From Rhodocollybia butyracea (Eukaryota; Basidiomycota; Agaricomycetes; Agaricales; Omphalotaceae): a stretch of DNA of 22,250 nt. The first letter of the stretch is position 1, and each line of letters begins with the position of its first letter. Of this stretch, positions 1 through 9,115 are shown one piece after another. The stretch covers positions 1-22,250 of the forward strand of contig JADNRY010000897.1 in NCBI GenBank assembly GCA_015501585.1, read 5' to 3'. The notes beneath the pieces were generated by a model, which saw only the letters and a list, made by a program, of their open reading frames with translations, ran no database searches and was not told the DNA's origin. The translations under genes and the position numbers were made by a program.

Positions 1-521
1 TAGAGTACCGGTACTTCGGCCAAGGTAAAGTACCTCTTTTATAAACAAGTCCCCGGTATGGACACTTCGTCTTATCTCTATTCGAAGGCTCTCGACACCA
101 CCAAATCCGGACAGGATGAAATCGCCGCAAAAAGGTTCAAAGCCAATCACCCTAGCGAGGACTATTCCAAGATCGGCAAGGATGCCACTCTGGCCTTTAA
201 TACGTCGGCTGACCGTATCGCCGGTATGTTCTTTCATCTCAACCGTCGTGCTTCTTTATATCTGACCTACTCTTCTTAGCTTCTATTTCCGCTTTCGTCG
301 GTCCTGCTGCCACTTCTACTCTCAAGCTTGCGCTTGACACTACCGGCAAGCCCGTCCTTACGGCAACCGAAGCCAGTCTCGTTGCCAAGGAAGCCTTCTT
401 CCGTGGTGAGGTTGACCTCACGGTTAGCAAGATCCAGACCCTGTTGGGTTACTTGGAACTTATTACGGCTGCGCACATCTCTTCTCTTAACTTGCTTCAT
501 GTCGCCGGGCCTTCTAAATAG
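1..521 (+). CDS. 3' end of an unrecognised protein-coding gene (last two exons)
   Basis: The reading frame is open from base 4 to 223 and continues from 280 to the TAG stop at 519-521. The intron at 224-279 has a GTATGT donor, a CTGAC branch-like site and a TTCTTAG acceptor. The TAG at bases 1-3 is in frame and is best read as the acceptor end of a previous intron rather than a stop, so the gene starts left of the window. About 150 C-terminal residues are visible. They are rich in Ala, Ser, Thr and Leu and have no membrane segment, cysteine cluster or motif that I recognise. The exons are CpG-rich and codon use favours C-ending codons, unlike the AT-richer transposon sequence to the right, which suggests a normal host gene. 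The frame across the splice is clean. It converges on the broken gypsy pol, whose stop lies 80 bp away. I assign no function. Confidence 0.6.
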
Positions 522-601
522 TCGGCTCGCCTATTCTCTACATAATTTAGTGTACTTTGTTTGTACACGGTTTTGACTTAATACAAAATTTTTGTACGCC
601 G
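522..601. terminator. convergent 3' intergenic spacer with two small palindromes
   Basis: This 80-bp gap separates the stop of the left gene from the stop of the convergent gypsy pol tail. It holds two inverted repeats. GTGTAC at 550-555 pairs with GTACAC at 563-568 around a 7-nt T-rich loop. TACAAAA at 582-588 faces TTTTGTA at 590-596. An AT-rich hairpin region between convergent genes could act in 3'-end formation, but no clear AATAAA signal is present and this role is inferred. Confidence 0.25.
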
Positions 602-2585
602 TCACTTGAACTTGCGCGCGTGAACTAAGTTCATATATGATTTTACTTTGAGTTCATTTGCTAAGTCCATACTTCGCCACTTCTCTTTACTTGTGAAATC
701 CGGCAGAATTCTGACAGATCTTCCTTTACCTTCTCCTTTTGATCTCCTCGTGGTCCTCCTCACGGTCTCCTCAACTTAAATCATTTTCTCTTCGCCTCTG
801 ATCCTCGGCTCGGTGATCGTGTTATCGTATTCATAATCACTGATCCGATCAAACTCAAAATTAACTTCTTCTGAAATTATTTTGGACTCTTCGGAACTAA
901 CATCTTTCTCGCTGGGCTCTGGCCCTTGAACAATTCTTTCGAGTTCCTCGGAGTAAGTCCCGTAAGTGTAGATAGATTCTCGGGAAGTGTAATTTTATGC
1001 TGGGCGTTGTAAGGCCTGACCCGAAATGGTGAGATCTTGTTTTGAAAAACTGATCCATCCATTTCGGCAACTACATAAGCTCCTCCTTAGTCTTTCTAAT
1101 AATTATGCAGGGGCCCCACCATCTTGGCATCATTTTAGCATTAAGGGAGTTCTCCACTTGTGAATTTCTCACTAGTACAAGGTTCCCTGGTTTGAAGTCA
1201 AAGCTTTTGATAGTGTGAGCATGCATCTTCTCATATCTTAGTGTTCTTTCTCTCTTCTCATGGTCTATGGAACTCATTATATCTTTAACATGGTCTGCAT
1301 GCAGAGACAGAGCTCTGGCTCTAAGTCCAATTAACTCAGTAGTACTAAGTACATGTCCTGGCACTTGCATGAGCCAAGTTGCTTGCATGATGTCAAAGGG
1401 AGGACTGGGTGTGCTCCTGTCATGGCAAAGAAGGGGGAACAACCCAATCTCTTTCTAACAGTAATTCTATCAGCCCACATCACTTCTGAGACATGGAAAG
1501 CCCACTTAGATTGGATACCATTGGCAGCCTTGTAAAGGGCCTGTCTGACATCCCAGTGTGGTCTCTCTATCTTCCCATTAGCTTGTGAATTATAGGGAGC
1601 AATCCTAATCCCTTTGATTCCATATCTCTCTGACAAATATTTAAGTGCATTTACAAATGGTGGACCATTATCTGTGTAGATTACAGCTAGACACCCCCAT
1701 CTGCATATAATGTCCTCAAACATCCAATCACCAATTGCTTTTCCAGTTTCTTTCTGGAGTGCCCTCCCCTCCATCCAACTTGAAACATGGCACCTGCCAT
1801 GCACAAAGTACTTTTTATTATTTGACTTTGGCATATGCATAGTGTCTGCATGAAGGACTTGTAAAATAGAAGGGTGGATGTAAGCTTAGGCGGGGTCCTA
1901 ATCAATTCTTTCAATCTTTCCTGACACAAGTGGCATGTCTTCACATACCAGTTGGCATCTCTATCTAGTTCAGGCCACCAGAATCTCTCAGATAACAAAG
2001 CTTTAGTGGCAAAGACACCCCTGTGCCCAAAGACTATCATGAGCCGCTTTCATCATTGACATTCTGTGTTCCTTCCCCACAACTAGACAATGTTTACCCT
2101 CAATATCCCTTTTGTACAACTTGTCATCTTTCAAGAAGAATTGTCTGGCAAATTGTTTGAAGTTCAAATAGTGGTTCTCATTGTCTTTCACAAAATCTGG
2201 CTTCCAAGCAGGGTCTTTTAACCAGGTCCTTACACTGAGGAGCCTGTTGTCCTGCTCTTTACCTCTCTCTGATCTGTGTCCTTCTTCATACTTTTCCTCA
2301 CTAATATAAGGCTGTGGCTTGACAGCCTGTGGAAGGGCTGCAAGCAAAGGTGCAGTGGAGGTATCCTCCTGTGCAATCTTTCCTCTCAAAAAACTGTTCT
2401 TTCATACTAGCATCCTCTGCAGTTTTCACAAAGTCTTGTACAGACTCCGCAATTTCATGAAGGAAACCAGTACGGGTATCAATCTCATCTTTAAACTCTT
2501 CCCAGGGGATGGTGGTATCTATTCCACCTTCAAAGGAGAAAGTGCAAGACTTCTCATCCGCCTGATACTCCAGCTCAGGTTATAA
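602..2585 (-). pseudogene. gypsy pol: linker and integrase, frameshifted
   Basis: The integrase is recognisable across several frames. The HHCC zinc-binding region lies near 2050-1930, with the H-x3-H part split by an extra T near 2030 and C-H-L-C near 1945. The catalytic triad follows: first Asp in an L-H-A-D-T context near 1858, second in T-D-N-G near 1676, and Glu in G-K-I-E-R near 1570. A GPY-like module (R-W-W-G-P-C) lies near 1110. Breaks are seen near 2580, 2400 (a run of six T), 2030, 1890, 1440, 1090 and 977. After the GPY module the frame continues as an acidic stretch, a TAA at 776-778, then a basic stretch rich in R-R and K-G, ending at the TGA at 604-602. No single ORF covers it, so it cannot produce an active integrase. 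The stretch 1081-1890 has no CpG at all, while 602-1080 is CpG-rich. Confidence 0.85.
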
Positions 2586-4506
2586 TACACTTCATCTCCA
2601 ATTTCCCAGTCTCTTCTAGACAATCCATCAGATCCATGTAACCTTCCTGGAATATGTCTAAGATCAAAGTGGTACATCAGGATCTGTTCAATCCACCTGT
2701 TGATGGCCGCGTTTGGCACCTCATCAGGGTGTTGGATCATCCCCTTAATGAATTTTGCATCCACCTCAACTTTTAAATTTCTAATTCCAAAGAGCCAATA
2801 CTTACAAGCAAATAAGGCTCTGTATAGACCATACAACTCTCTCTTAGGTTGTGAAAACCTGGCTTCCCTGTCATTGTAGGTGATGGACCCAAATCTCGCG
2901 TAATGCCTTTTTCGGGTCTCATCATCCTGTTGTGCAATGTAGAATCCCACTCCCTTAAAGGAACTATCAACCGACAGAATTACAGGTTCTGGACTAGTAT
3001 AGTCAATTTTCCTAAGTGCAGGAGACTCCCTAATTGCCTGCTTCAAGTTATCCATAGCTTTCTGCTGTTCAGACGTCCATTCAAAGGGCACCCCTCCTTT
3101 CTGAGTCTATTGATAGGTTCTGCAATTTTTGCATAGTTCTTGACAAACATTCTACAGACCCCAGTAGTTCCTAAGAAGCTCCTGACATCAGAGATATTTT
3201 TACAAGGTCCCCATCTCTCAATAACTCCCATCAAGTCTGGGTCTACAATTCTTCCCTCATAGCTACATCTGTATCCAACAACTTTAAACTCTGAACAACA
3301 AATGCTTGCTTTAAATCCAGAGAAGGTACCTCCACAGTACTTTACTCTTTGAACTACTCTATTCACATTCTGAAAGTGCTCCCAGACAAATCTGCGTATA
3401 CCAGGATTTTCAGGGATAGTTTCATATCCTCCATTAGGTAATTCATACCTTGTCTTAGGACCCTTAATTGGAACATCATCAATGTAAGGTCTTGTGACAT
3501 GGGGGATCTCCTCTCTCAACATATAGGTAACATCATCATGGAATATAGGGACTGAATTGGTCCAACCCATGGGTAAGGTGGTTAACCTAAGTGCTCCATA
3601 AGGCGTCTGGAAAGTTGTCAAGTCCCTAGATGACTCTGCTAGTGTCCTCTCATCATAACCCACATACATATCTAAGATTGCTCCACAGGAGTAGCCAGCA
3701 AATTGTTCTGCTAACTCATCTGTTGCAGGAGGTAATCCAGAGTGTTGTATGGTAACTGCATTCAATGGCTCTAAACTCTGTACAATCCTTATTGACTTTC
3801 CATCTTTCTTGAGAACTCCAAACCATCTTGATCTATAAGATGAGTTTGAAGGTTCAAACACTCCTGCCTCCATCTTAGTCCTAACAACTTTACATACTTC
3901 ATCATAAGTACCAGGGGGAATTGGAATATTCTTCTGGACCCAAGGAGTATGAGGGACTACAGGCATTTCTACAGGTGGGAAGAAGTCCTCTCTGAACTTT
4001 CCCCTCTCTTCATCATTCCATGCAAATCCTTTTTCTTGCACCATCATAAAATGATGCAACAACTTTCTCTCTTCTGGCCATAGAAAATCCTCGGAATGAG
4101 CATTGTCTATGACCTCCTTCCTCTCCTGAGTATACCTCCCAGTAGGTGTGAAATCTGGAGGATTCCTGCTAAGTTCAGGCATATCCTTCAATGGATCTCC
4201 ATCTATCTTTCTCACTATCCTGAAGTGTTGAGGAAGTTCACCAACAATTGGTCTAACTTTCTTGGCAACAGGCTTGTATTTATACACAGAATGAACAGGC
4301 TCTTTTGGGTTACAACCCAGACTGGGTAGGGAATCAGAAACTGAGGAATAGAAACTCCTCTGGGTATCATCAACTGTTTTTGTCTTTTTGATATTTTCTA
4401 TTCTTTTTAGTGTCCCAAGGGACTTAGTCTTTTTAAATGTTTTTGGCACCTTAATGGACTTAAAGAAATTATCAATTGTTTTTTGGTTTTTCCACTTTTT
4501 CCCCAT
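2519..4506 (-). pseudogene. gypsy pol: reverse transcriptase and RNase H, frameshifted
   Basis: A 487-codon ORF (4506-3043) holds a basic Lys-rich N-terminus, the conserved Y-K-P-V-A-K-K segment preceding RT, and the RT fingers/palm. The first catalytic Asp is in I-L-D-M near residue 277, the L-P-M-G-W motif follows, and the Y-I-D-D catalytic box is near residue 342. The thumb leads into RNase H in a second frame (3091-2519). There the active-site acids appear as V-D-S-S, K-R-E-L-Y and V-E-V-D-A-K, and the domain ends with the usual D-G-L-S-R-R. The two frames meet in a GGGG run near 3095-3100, consistent with loss of one G. The catalytic residues are intact, so the damage is recent or limited to indels. 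It lies downstream of gag and protease and would be made as part of the pol polyprotein. Confidence 0.88.
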
Positions 4507-4831
4507 TTTCTCTAGGTTTTCTCAAGTGAGGAGGTCTATCATCGAGTTCAACTTCCACGGTTTGGTAGGCATATTGACTGTCAGACGGAACTCCCACACT
4601 TGGCTTTTCTTCTTCATAGGTATCATGCAAGAAATTATACAGGGTAAATTGAGCCTTTTTATCATTCTGAGTTGCATGCAAGGACTTAGCCAAGTAAGCG
4701 TTTCTCAGTTGTACAGGAGAAAATCTTTCTCTTTTGGGTAGACAATAGTCCTGAATTGTTATATTCATAGACTTGTCAATTTCAAAGATGACTGCTACCT
4801 CTCCTTGATCTTTCTCTATCAAATCCTCAAG
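4472..4831 (-). CDS. small linker ORF between protease and RT of the gypsy element
   Basis: This frame opens just after a TAA at 4834-4832 and runs for about 120 codons to 4472. It has no ATG near its beginning. Its first possible alternative start is a TTG at 4822 that overlaps the protease stop codon in a TTGA configuration. The protein is hydrophilic and ends in a run of charged residues (Glu, Lys, Arg). It overlaps the beginning of the RT ORF by about 35 nt in another frame. It may be the continuation of the protease ORF after a lost base, or a piece reached by ribosomal frameshifting or re-initiation. I see no canonical X-XXY-YYZ slippery heptamer at the junction. By position it corresponds to the spacer between retropepsin and RT, so it is annotated as part of pol. 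Confidence 0.5.
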   Translation of the reverse strand, partial: LEDLIEKDQGEVAVIFEIDKSMNITIQDYCLPKRERFSPVQLRNAYLAKSLHATQNDKKAQFTLYNFLHDTYEEEKPSVGVPSDSQYAYQTVEVELDDRPPHLRKPRENGEKVEKPKNN

Positions 4832-6021
4832 GTTAACAGAAAACCCTCCACCTTTTCTTTAGTGTCTGAGTTCTCTCTTGCCATCTTTATCTCCTCTCTT
4901 ACATCCTCCTTGATGTCAACACTTGGCGGCCTCTTTGTCATAATGGCAGCAGTTCCTCTTGCAAAGGTAGGTATGGTTAACCTTCTACTAGTCATTGGAT
5001 CATTCAAGGTCACTATCTGTCTTCCATCAGCATAATTCTGAATTTGAGTTTGCATCAGAGTGTCAAAGGGCCTTCCTAAAAGTACATCATAGGCTGGGGA
5101 TCTGATGACATGTACTTGTAATAATACAGTCATATCTCCAAACAGGAATGGTACATTCCTTGCCAATCCTAAAGATTTGTCTAAGCTCTTATTTGCACTC
5201 TGCATGTAAATCACAATATCAGGGTCCCAAACTAAACTCGACTTCTCAGCTTGATTCTGAGATATGGATACAATCTGTGAACCAGAGTCCAACAGACACT
5301 CTACATGATTTCTTCCATTCAAGAGTGGGTAAATAGACCTTAGACTTTGTGAGTCAGAGGCTACCACTATTTGTTTGGGTTTCTCTTCTGGACTTAGAGC
5401 TTCTAGGTATTGTAGAACAACATCACCAACCACATAGGCAGACACAGTCTCTCCATTGTTGGATTTAGCTTTCTCCACTTTTTCCCAAGTCACAGTAGGT
5501 AAGTTTTGGACATCTATGGCACTGTGATCTAGACTGATCCCTTCAAACTGGGACTTGACTAGGGCAGGCGTATTCCTTACTGGCACCTTCTGTTGACTAA
5601 CTCTAGCTTTCAACTCTTCTCTAATAGGTTTGGCTGCAGCCAAGAGTTCACTAGTTTTGAGAGTGACTTCACTGTCAAGAATCTTTTCTACAATGGTGCG
5701 CACATTTCCAGATTTCTCTATCGGTGCAACAAAATTATAGGCAGGCTCCTTGTCCTCTACTTGGTGAAATCTCTCGCTTGCTTTCTCATCACTTGACATC
5801 CCTAACACTGGGAGTTCAGACACATCTTTCACATTTAGAAACGGGTTTGCTGGTATTTCACTAATTTCAAAATCAAGATCACCATCTTTTGATTTTGACA
5901 CATCTCTTCTTTTATTTATTACAGGTACAAGGGGAACAGAAACATAAGCTTTATTTGCTGGAGGAGAATGGTTCTCAGAGGACTTGGTCACAGCTTTGGT
6001 CCTAATCATTGAACTCTTCAT
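4819..6021 (-). CDS. gypsy retropepsin (aspartic protease) ORF
   Basis: This intact 400-codon ORF has a long hydrophilic N-terminal region of about 220 residues followed by a retropepsin fold. The catalytic triad is D-S-G near residue 243, in a hydrophobic L-L-D-S-G-S-Q context, and the second signature V-L-L-G-R-P-F lies about 75 residues later. Retropepsins cut the Gag and Pol polyproteins during particle maturation. The ATG overlaps the gag stop codon as ATGA (6021-6018), so translation probably depends on termination-reinitiation at that site unless the overlap arose by mutation. The start is chosen for that overlap and because the frame before it belongs to gag. The stop at 4821-4819 abuts the next pol frame. 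No internal stop is present, in contrast to the heavily broken integrase. Confidence 0.85.
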   Translation of the reverse strand: MKSSMIRTKAVTKSSENHSPPANKAYVSVPLVPVINKRRDVSKSKDGDLDFEISEIPANPFLNVKDVSELPVLGMSSDEKASERFHQVEDKEPAYNFVAPIEKSGNVRTIVEKILDSEVTLKTSELLAAAKPIREELKARVSQQKVPVRNTPALVKSQFEGISLDHSAIDVQNLPTVTWEKVEKAKSNNGETVSAYVVGDVVLQYLEALSPEEKPKQIVVASDSQSLRSIYPLLNGRNHVECLLDSGSQIVSISQNQAEKSSLVWDPDIVIYMQSANKSLDKSLGLARNVPFLFGDMTVLLQVHVIRSPAYDVLLGRPFDTLMQTQIQNYADGRQIVTLNDPMTSRRLTIPTFARGTAAIMTKRPPSVDIKEDVREEIKMARENSDTKEKVEGFLLTLRI

Positions 6022-7931
6022 TTTTCCTGCTGCTCACGTTCTTGCTGCCTCCGAGTTTGAACAAAGGCTTCTAACTCCTTCAAAGTTGGCTGAACGGGAC
6101 TCTGTTGTACAAGTTGTGTCATAGAATTGACACTACTCATATTATTTTGAGATCCCCAGTTCATGCCGTTATTGGGGGTGAACTGACTCTGGTTCAAAAA
6201 CTGGTTCATGGGAATTCCCATGGGGTTCACATACTGAGTTCCAGGTGGAGTCCATCCAACTTGTGAAAATTGACTCTGTTGAGTGGGCATAGCATAACTC
6301 TGCTCATATGCATTATACATCTGAGGCTGAGGGTTTTTCATACTCTGCAACTCTTTTTCTAACTGAGCAATCTTCATTTCTCTGGAGTCTAACTGATTAC
6401 TTAGATAATTGGACATAGTAGCAGTGTTGATCATTCCCGGTACATGCATGGGAGTACTCTGTACTAAGTTCACAGATCTCTCCTTCTGTCCTTTATTTGC
6501 ATAATAAAAGTCAATCCTGTCCTTTTCACAGACAGCACCAACCGGCTCTCTTGGAATAGGAAAATTTCCTGGTAAGCGGACTCTGCCATTCACCAGAATA
6601 ATTCTACCCAATTCTAATAGATCTGCCCTATGCGAACACTCATCTCTCATATGACCTTCTTCATTACAAAAAAAACAAGCCCAGCGAGTCTGGGGATCAC
6701 TTTGCGGAGGTCTGTTATCTCGATTACTATATCCCCCAGAGGTCCTTTGGTTGGAGTACTGACTTGTTTGTCCAGAACTCCTCTCCACATTACTCTGTTG
6801 AAATGTTCTCAAGAGATCATCCATCTGCTTGGAGTTCTCCTGTCTTAACTCATTCTGACTTATTTTGATGGTGTCCAAAAGAACTGCCATCTTTTCTGAC
6901 ATCAAATCTTTCATTTCCTGTTGCAGGTTCTCTGACTTTACTCTATTTCTAGCTTCAGATGAAGAGTTGTCTTTGGGTTTGTCATAGGTTGGGGTATAAA
7001 TCCCTGGCATCGTTCCCCTAACTATCTCTTCACCTTGTCTAATTACATCATCAATCTCATACAAATCATCCTGTCTTGCTTTCTGACCCACAGGAACTTT
7101 CCTGCTTTTTCCTTTTAAGTGCAAAGCAGAAAAAATTGCGGTCCTGAAGCCTGCCTCCAAAGCTCCTGTGAATTTCTCCACAAGTTCTCTGTTTGTAACA
7201 AGAGGCGCAATTTGTACTGCTGCACCAGCCAAGGCCGGTGGGTTCAACTCTAGCGTGATTGCTCTAAACTTTCTGATAAGTGACAAGTACTCATCCAAGT
7301 CTGTGCTATCAATATTTTTGTACTTCTTGAACAATCTATTCAACTCTCTTATAGTTCCTCTTTCTTCATCTGAGGCACCTGGGTAGCTGGCAAGAACTGC
7401 TCTCTTGAACTCCTCAAATGTCTTAGTAGTGTCAGAAGCTTCAGGCAAAGCCTTCCACTCCCAAGACACACTTCCATCTGGGTATCTCAGACTCCACTTT
7501 CTCTTTTCATCCTGGTCAGTCACTGAACAGTCACTGAACAGATTTTCTAACTCTTCAAAATATCTTCTGACTTTTAAAGGGTCATCAGTCCCTTCAACAG
7601 TTAGAGCAGGAGCATCCCTGGTACCAGGTCTTGGCATAGAAGGACTCATTCTGACTATCTGATTTTGTAATGGCAAGTTTGTGTTTGTAGGTTGGTTTGA
7701 AACTGGAGACGTAGGTCTAGTTCTCTGAGTGTTCAAGTTAGAATTAATTCTTCCTTGTGTTGCACTTGTAGCTAAATTTCTAGCTCTTTGGGCAATTGAG
7801 GGCGAAGTTCCTTCAAGTCTCGAAGTGCTCTGAGAGGGCCTTGTGCTAGCAGACTGTTGGTTTTCAAGTTGTTGCTTTGCCTTAGCAGAAGCGCGGGTAT
7901 GAACTCGGTCACCAATAGTGTTAGATAACAC
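6018..7931 (-). CDS. gypsy Gag polyprotein with CCHC zinc knuckle
   Basis: This is an intact 637-codon ORF. Residues 1-110 are a Ser/Thr/Gln-rich, basic, probably disordered N-terminus. Residues about 110-310 are a helical capsid-like region with the W-E-W-K-A-L and F-K-R-A-V-L-A-S-Y-P segments usual in retrotransposon gag. A CX2CX4HX4C nucleocapsid knuckle (C-F-F-C ... H ... C) lies near residues 417-430. A coiled-coil-like charged stretch near residue 530 is followed by a Gln/Asn/Met-rich tail to about residue 620. Gag packages element RNA into virus-like particles in the cytoplasm. The ATG at 7931 is about 120 nt downstream of the LTR edge, a normal leader length. The ORF ends in the ATGA overlap with the protease ORF. 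Unlike pol it has no disabling mutation, so the copy lost function from its 3' side first. Confidence 0.9.
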   Translation of the reverse strand: MLSNTIGDRVHTRASAKAKQQLENQQSASTRPSQSTSRLEGTSPSIAQRARNLATSATQGRINSNLNTQRTRPTSPVSNQPTNTNLPLQNQIVRMSPSMPRPGTRDAPALTVEGTDDPLKVRRYFEELENLFSDCSVTDQDEKRKWSLRYPDGSVSWEWKALPEASDTTKTFEEFKRAVLASYPGASDEERGTIRELNRLFKKYKNIDSTDLDEYLSLIRKFRAITLELNPPALAGAAVQIAPLVTNRELVEKFTGALEAGFRTAIFSALHLKGKSRKVPVGQKARQDDLYEIDDVIRQGEEIVRGTMPGIYTPTYDKPKDNSSSEARNRVKSENLQQEMKDLMSEKMAVLLDTIKISQNELRQENSKQMDDLLRTFQQSNVERSSGQTSQYSNQRTSGGYSNRDNRPPQSDPQTRWACFFCNEEGHMRDECSHRADLLELGRIILVNGRVRLPGNFPIPREPVGAVCEKDRIDFYYANKGQKERSVNLVQSTPMHVPGMINTATMSNYLSNQLDSREMKIAQLEKELQSMKNPQPQMYNAYEQSYAMPTQQSQFSQVGWTPPGTQYVNPMGIPMNQFLNQSQFTPNNGMNWGSQNNMSSVNSMTQLVQQSPVQPTLKELEAFVQTRRQQEREQQEK

Positions 7932-8030
7932 AGTTGTTCTCTGTCTCTTTTGGGTTGGCTGTGGTAGGCCTTTTTATATCAAGCAAGTGATAAATGTATA
8001 GGTCCAAAAAAATAAAATCTGGGCTGCTAA

Positions 8031-8050
8031 TACCCTCGCGGTGGGCTCCA
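8031..8050 (-). promoter_or_regulatory. candidate primer-binding site of the gypsy element
   Basis: Two bases inside the LTR edge on the - strand is a sequence beginning TGGAGCCCACCGCG. The opening TGG complements the CCA end of a tRNA, which is the hallmark of a minus-strand primer site. The tRNA it predicts would end GGTGGGCT-CCA, with a U discriminator base. That does not fit initiator Met, and a U discriminator is typical of tRNA-Cys. The tRNA identity is inference only. Confidence 0.6.
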
Positions 8051-9036
8051 GATGAGAGGTCTAAACTGGGGTGAACTTAGAAATGGCTTACACAACCACA
8101 CCAAACACACACACAACTTATTACTCAGTTCGGGTTTTTAGTTCAGCCAAATAATATATATTTTAAACTTCAATCTATTCAAGTGCTTCCTTGCTACACT
8201 GAGTGTTATTTCACTAAGTGCCTTCCCTTTCAAAGTACAGACTTATTTAAGCTGATCCCCAAGCTCTGAGCTGTCAAACAAATACTATTCCTAAGTCCCT
8301 TGGTAAAATCACAAATTAACACAAGTCACAACTGACCAGAGGGTGTCCCTATAACTCAGACAGAGCTCTGACTGCAGCCTAACTGTGGTTTGAAAATAAT
8401 ATTCAAAGTCCTTTCTAAGTCTTTGTCTTAACTTCTCTGCACTCAGTTCACACTGAATCTCTTTCTGTCTCTTTACTCAAGTTCAATTGCTTGTCAATTT
8501 CTCTCTGTAAATCCCAGTCTTTATATCAATTCAATCTTTTAGTAGTAGCCTGATAAGGAGCTGCTACACCTGGTGGGGGTAAGAAAGAATGCTTTTCTCT
8601 TCATTTCCTTGCCTTTTTATACTCCTAAGTCCTTGAAATTTTCTTAATTAAGGTACCATGGGTTGGTAAGACTCTCTTGGCTTGCCAAGAGCCAAGAAGA
8701 TAAATCTCATGTTGCCCTTGTTAGCCATAACTGAGCTTATAAGTGTTCTCCTGGTTCCTACACTGTCCCCAGGGCTCTATATCATTGTCTCATGGGTCCT
8801 CTACCCATATTACACCTTTTCTAGATCTTTTATTTAATAAGTAACGGAGGGGAGGGAAGAACGATGCATTCCCGTTGAGTGGTTCGACTCTGATGCGCTT
8901 TAAGCGCCGGGCGGTCCGTCCGTCCCGCGGTTCAAGTTTGCGGCGTCGTTCCGTATCTCCCCTTTTCTCTTCTCCTCCCGGGTCCTACCGGGTACTTGTA
9001 TACATGTGGACCGTCCCGTAGGTCGGTCCGAATAAA

Positions 9037-9046
9037 TTTTATTATA
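9037..9046 (-). promoter_or_regulatory. candidate TATA box in the gypsy LTR
   Basis: The - strand reads TATAATAAAA. It is conserved in the solo LTR (20833 onward) and lies in the U3 side, in the position expected for the LTR promoter. Transcription would start some 25-35 bp further along, near 9015, if this box is used. Confidence 0.45.
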
Positions 9047-9086
9047 GGCACGTCGCTAGGACGCGCCCCGCCTTTCTTTTACTGCC

Positions 9087-9115
9087 GGCGCCGGGCCACT
9101 TTGATCCCCGGCGCC
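9087..9115. repeat. 9-bp perfect inverted repeat in the LTR
   Basis: GGCGCCGGG at 9087-9095 and CCCGGCGCC at 9107-9115 can form a GC-rich hairpin with an 11-nt loop. The solo LTR has lost perfect pairing through CpG transitions. It lies in U3 upstream of the TATA box. A role as a factor-binding site is possible but not shown. Confidence 0.5.

Noticed and set aside
4388..4741. + strand hydrophobic ORF of 117 codons
   Set aside because: It is antisense to the gypsy linker and RT N-terminus. The Phe-rich composition is the complement of Lys-rich coding sequence.
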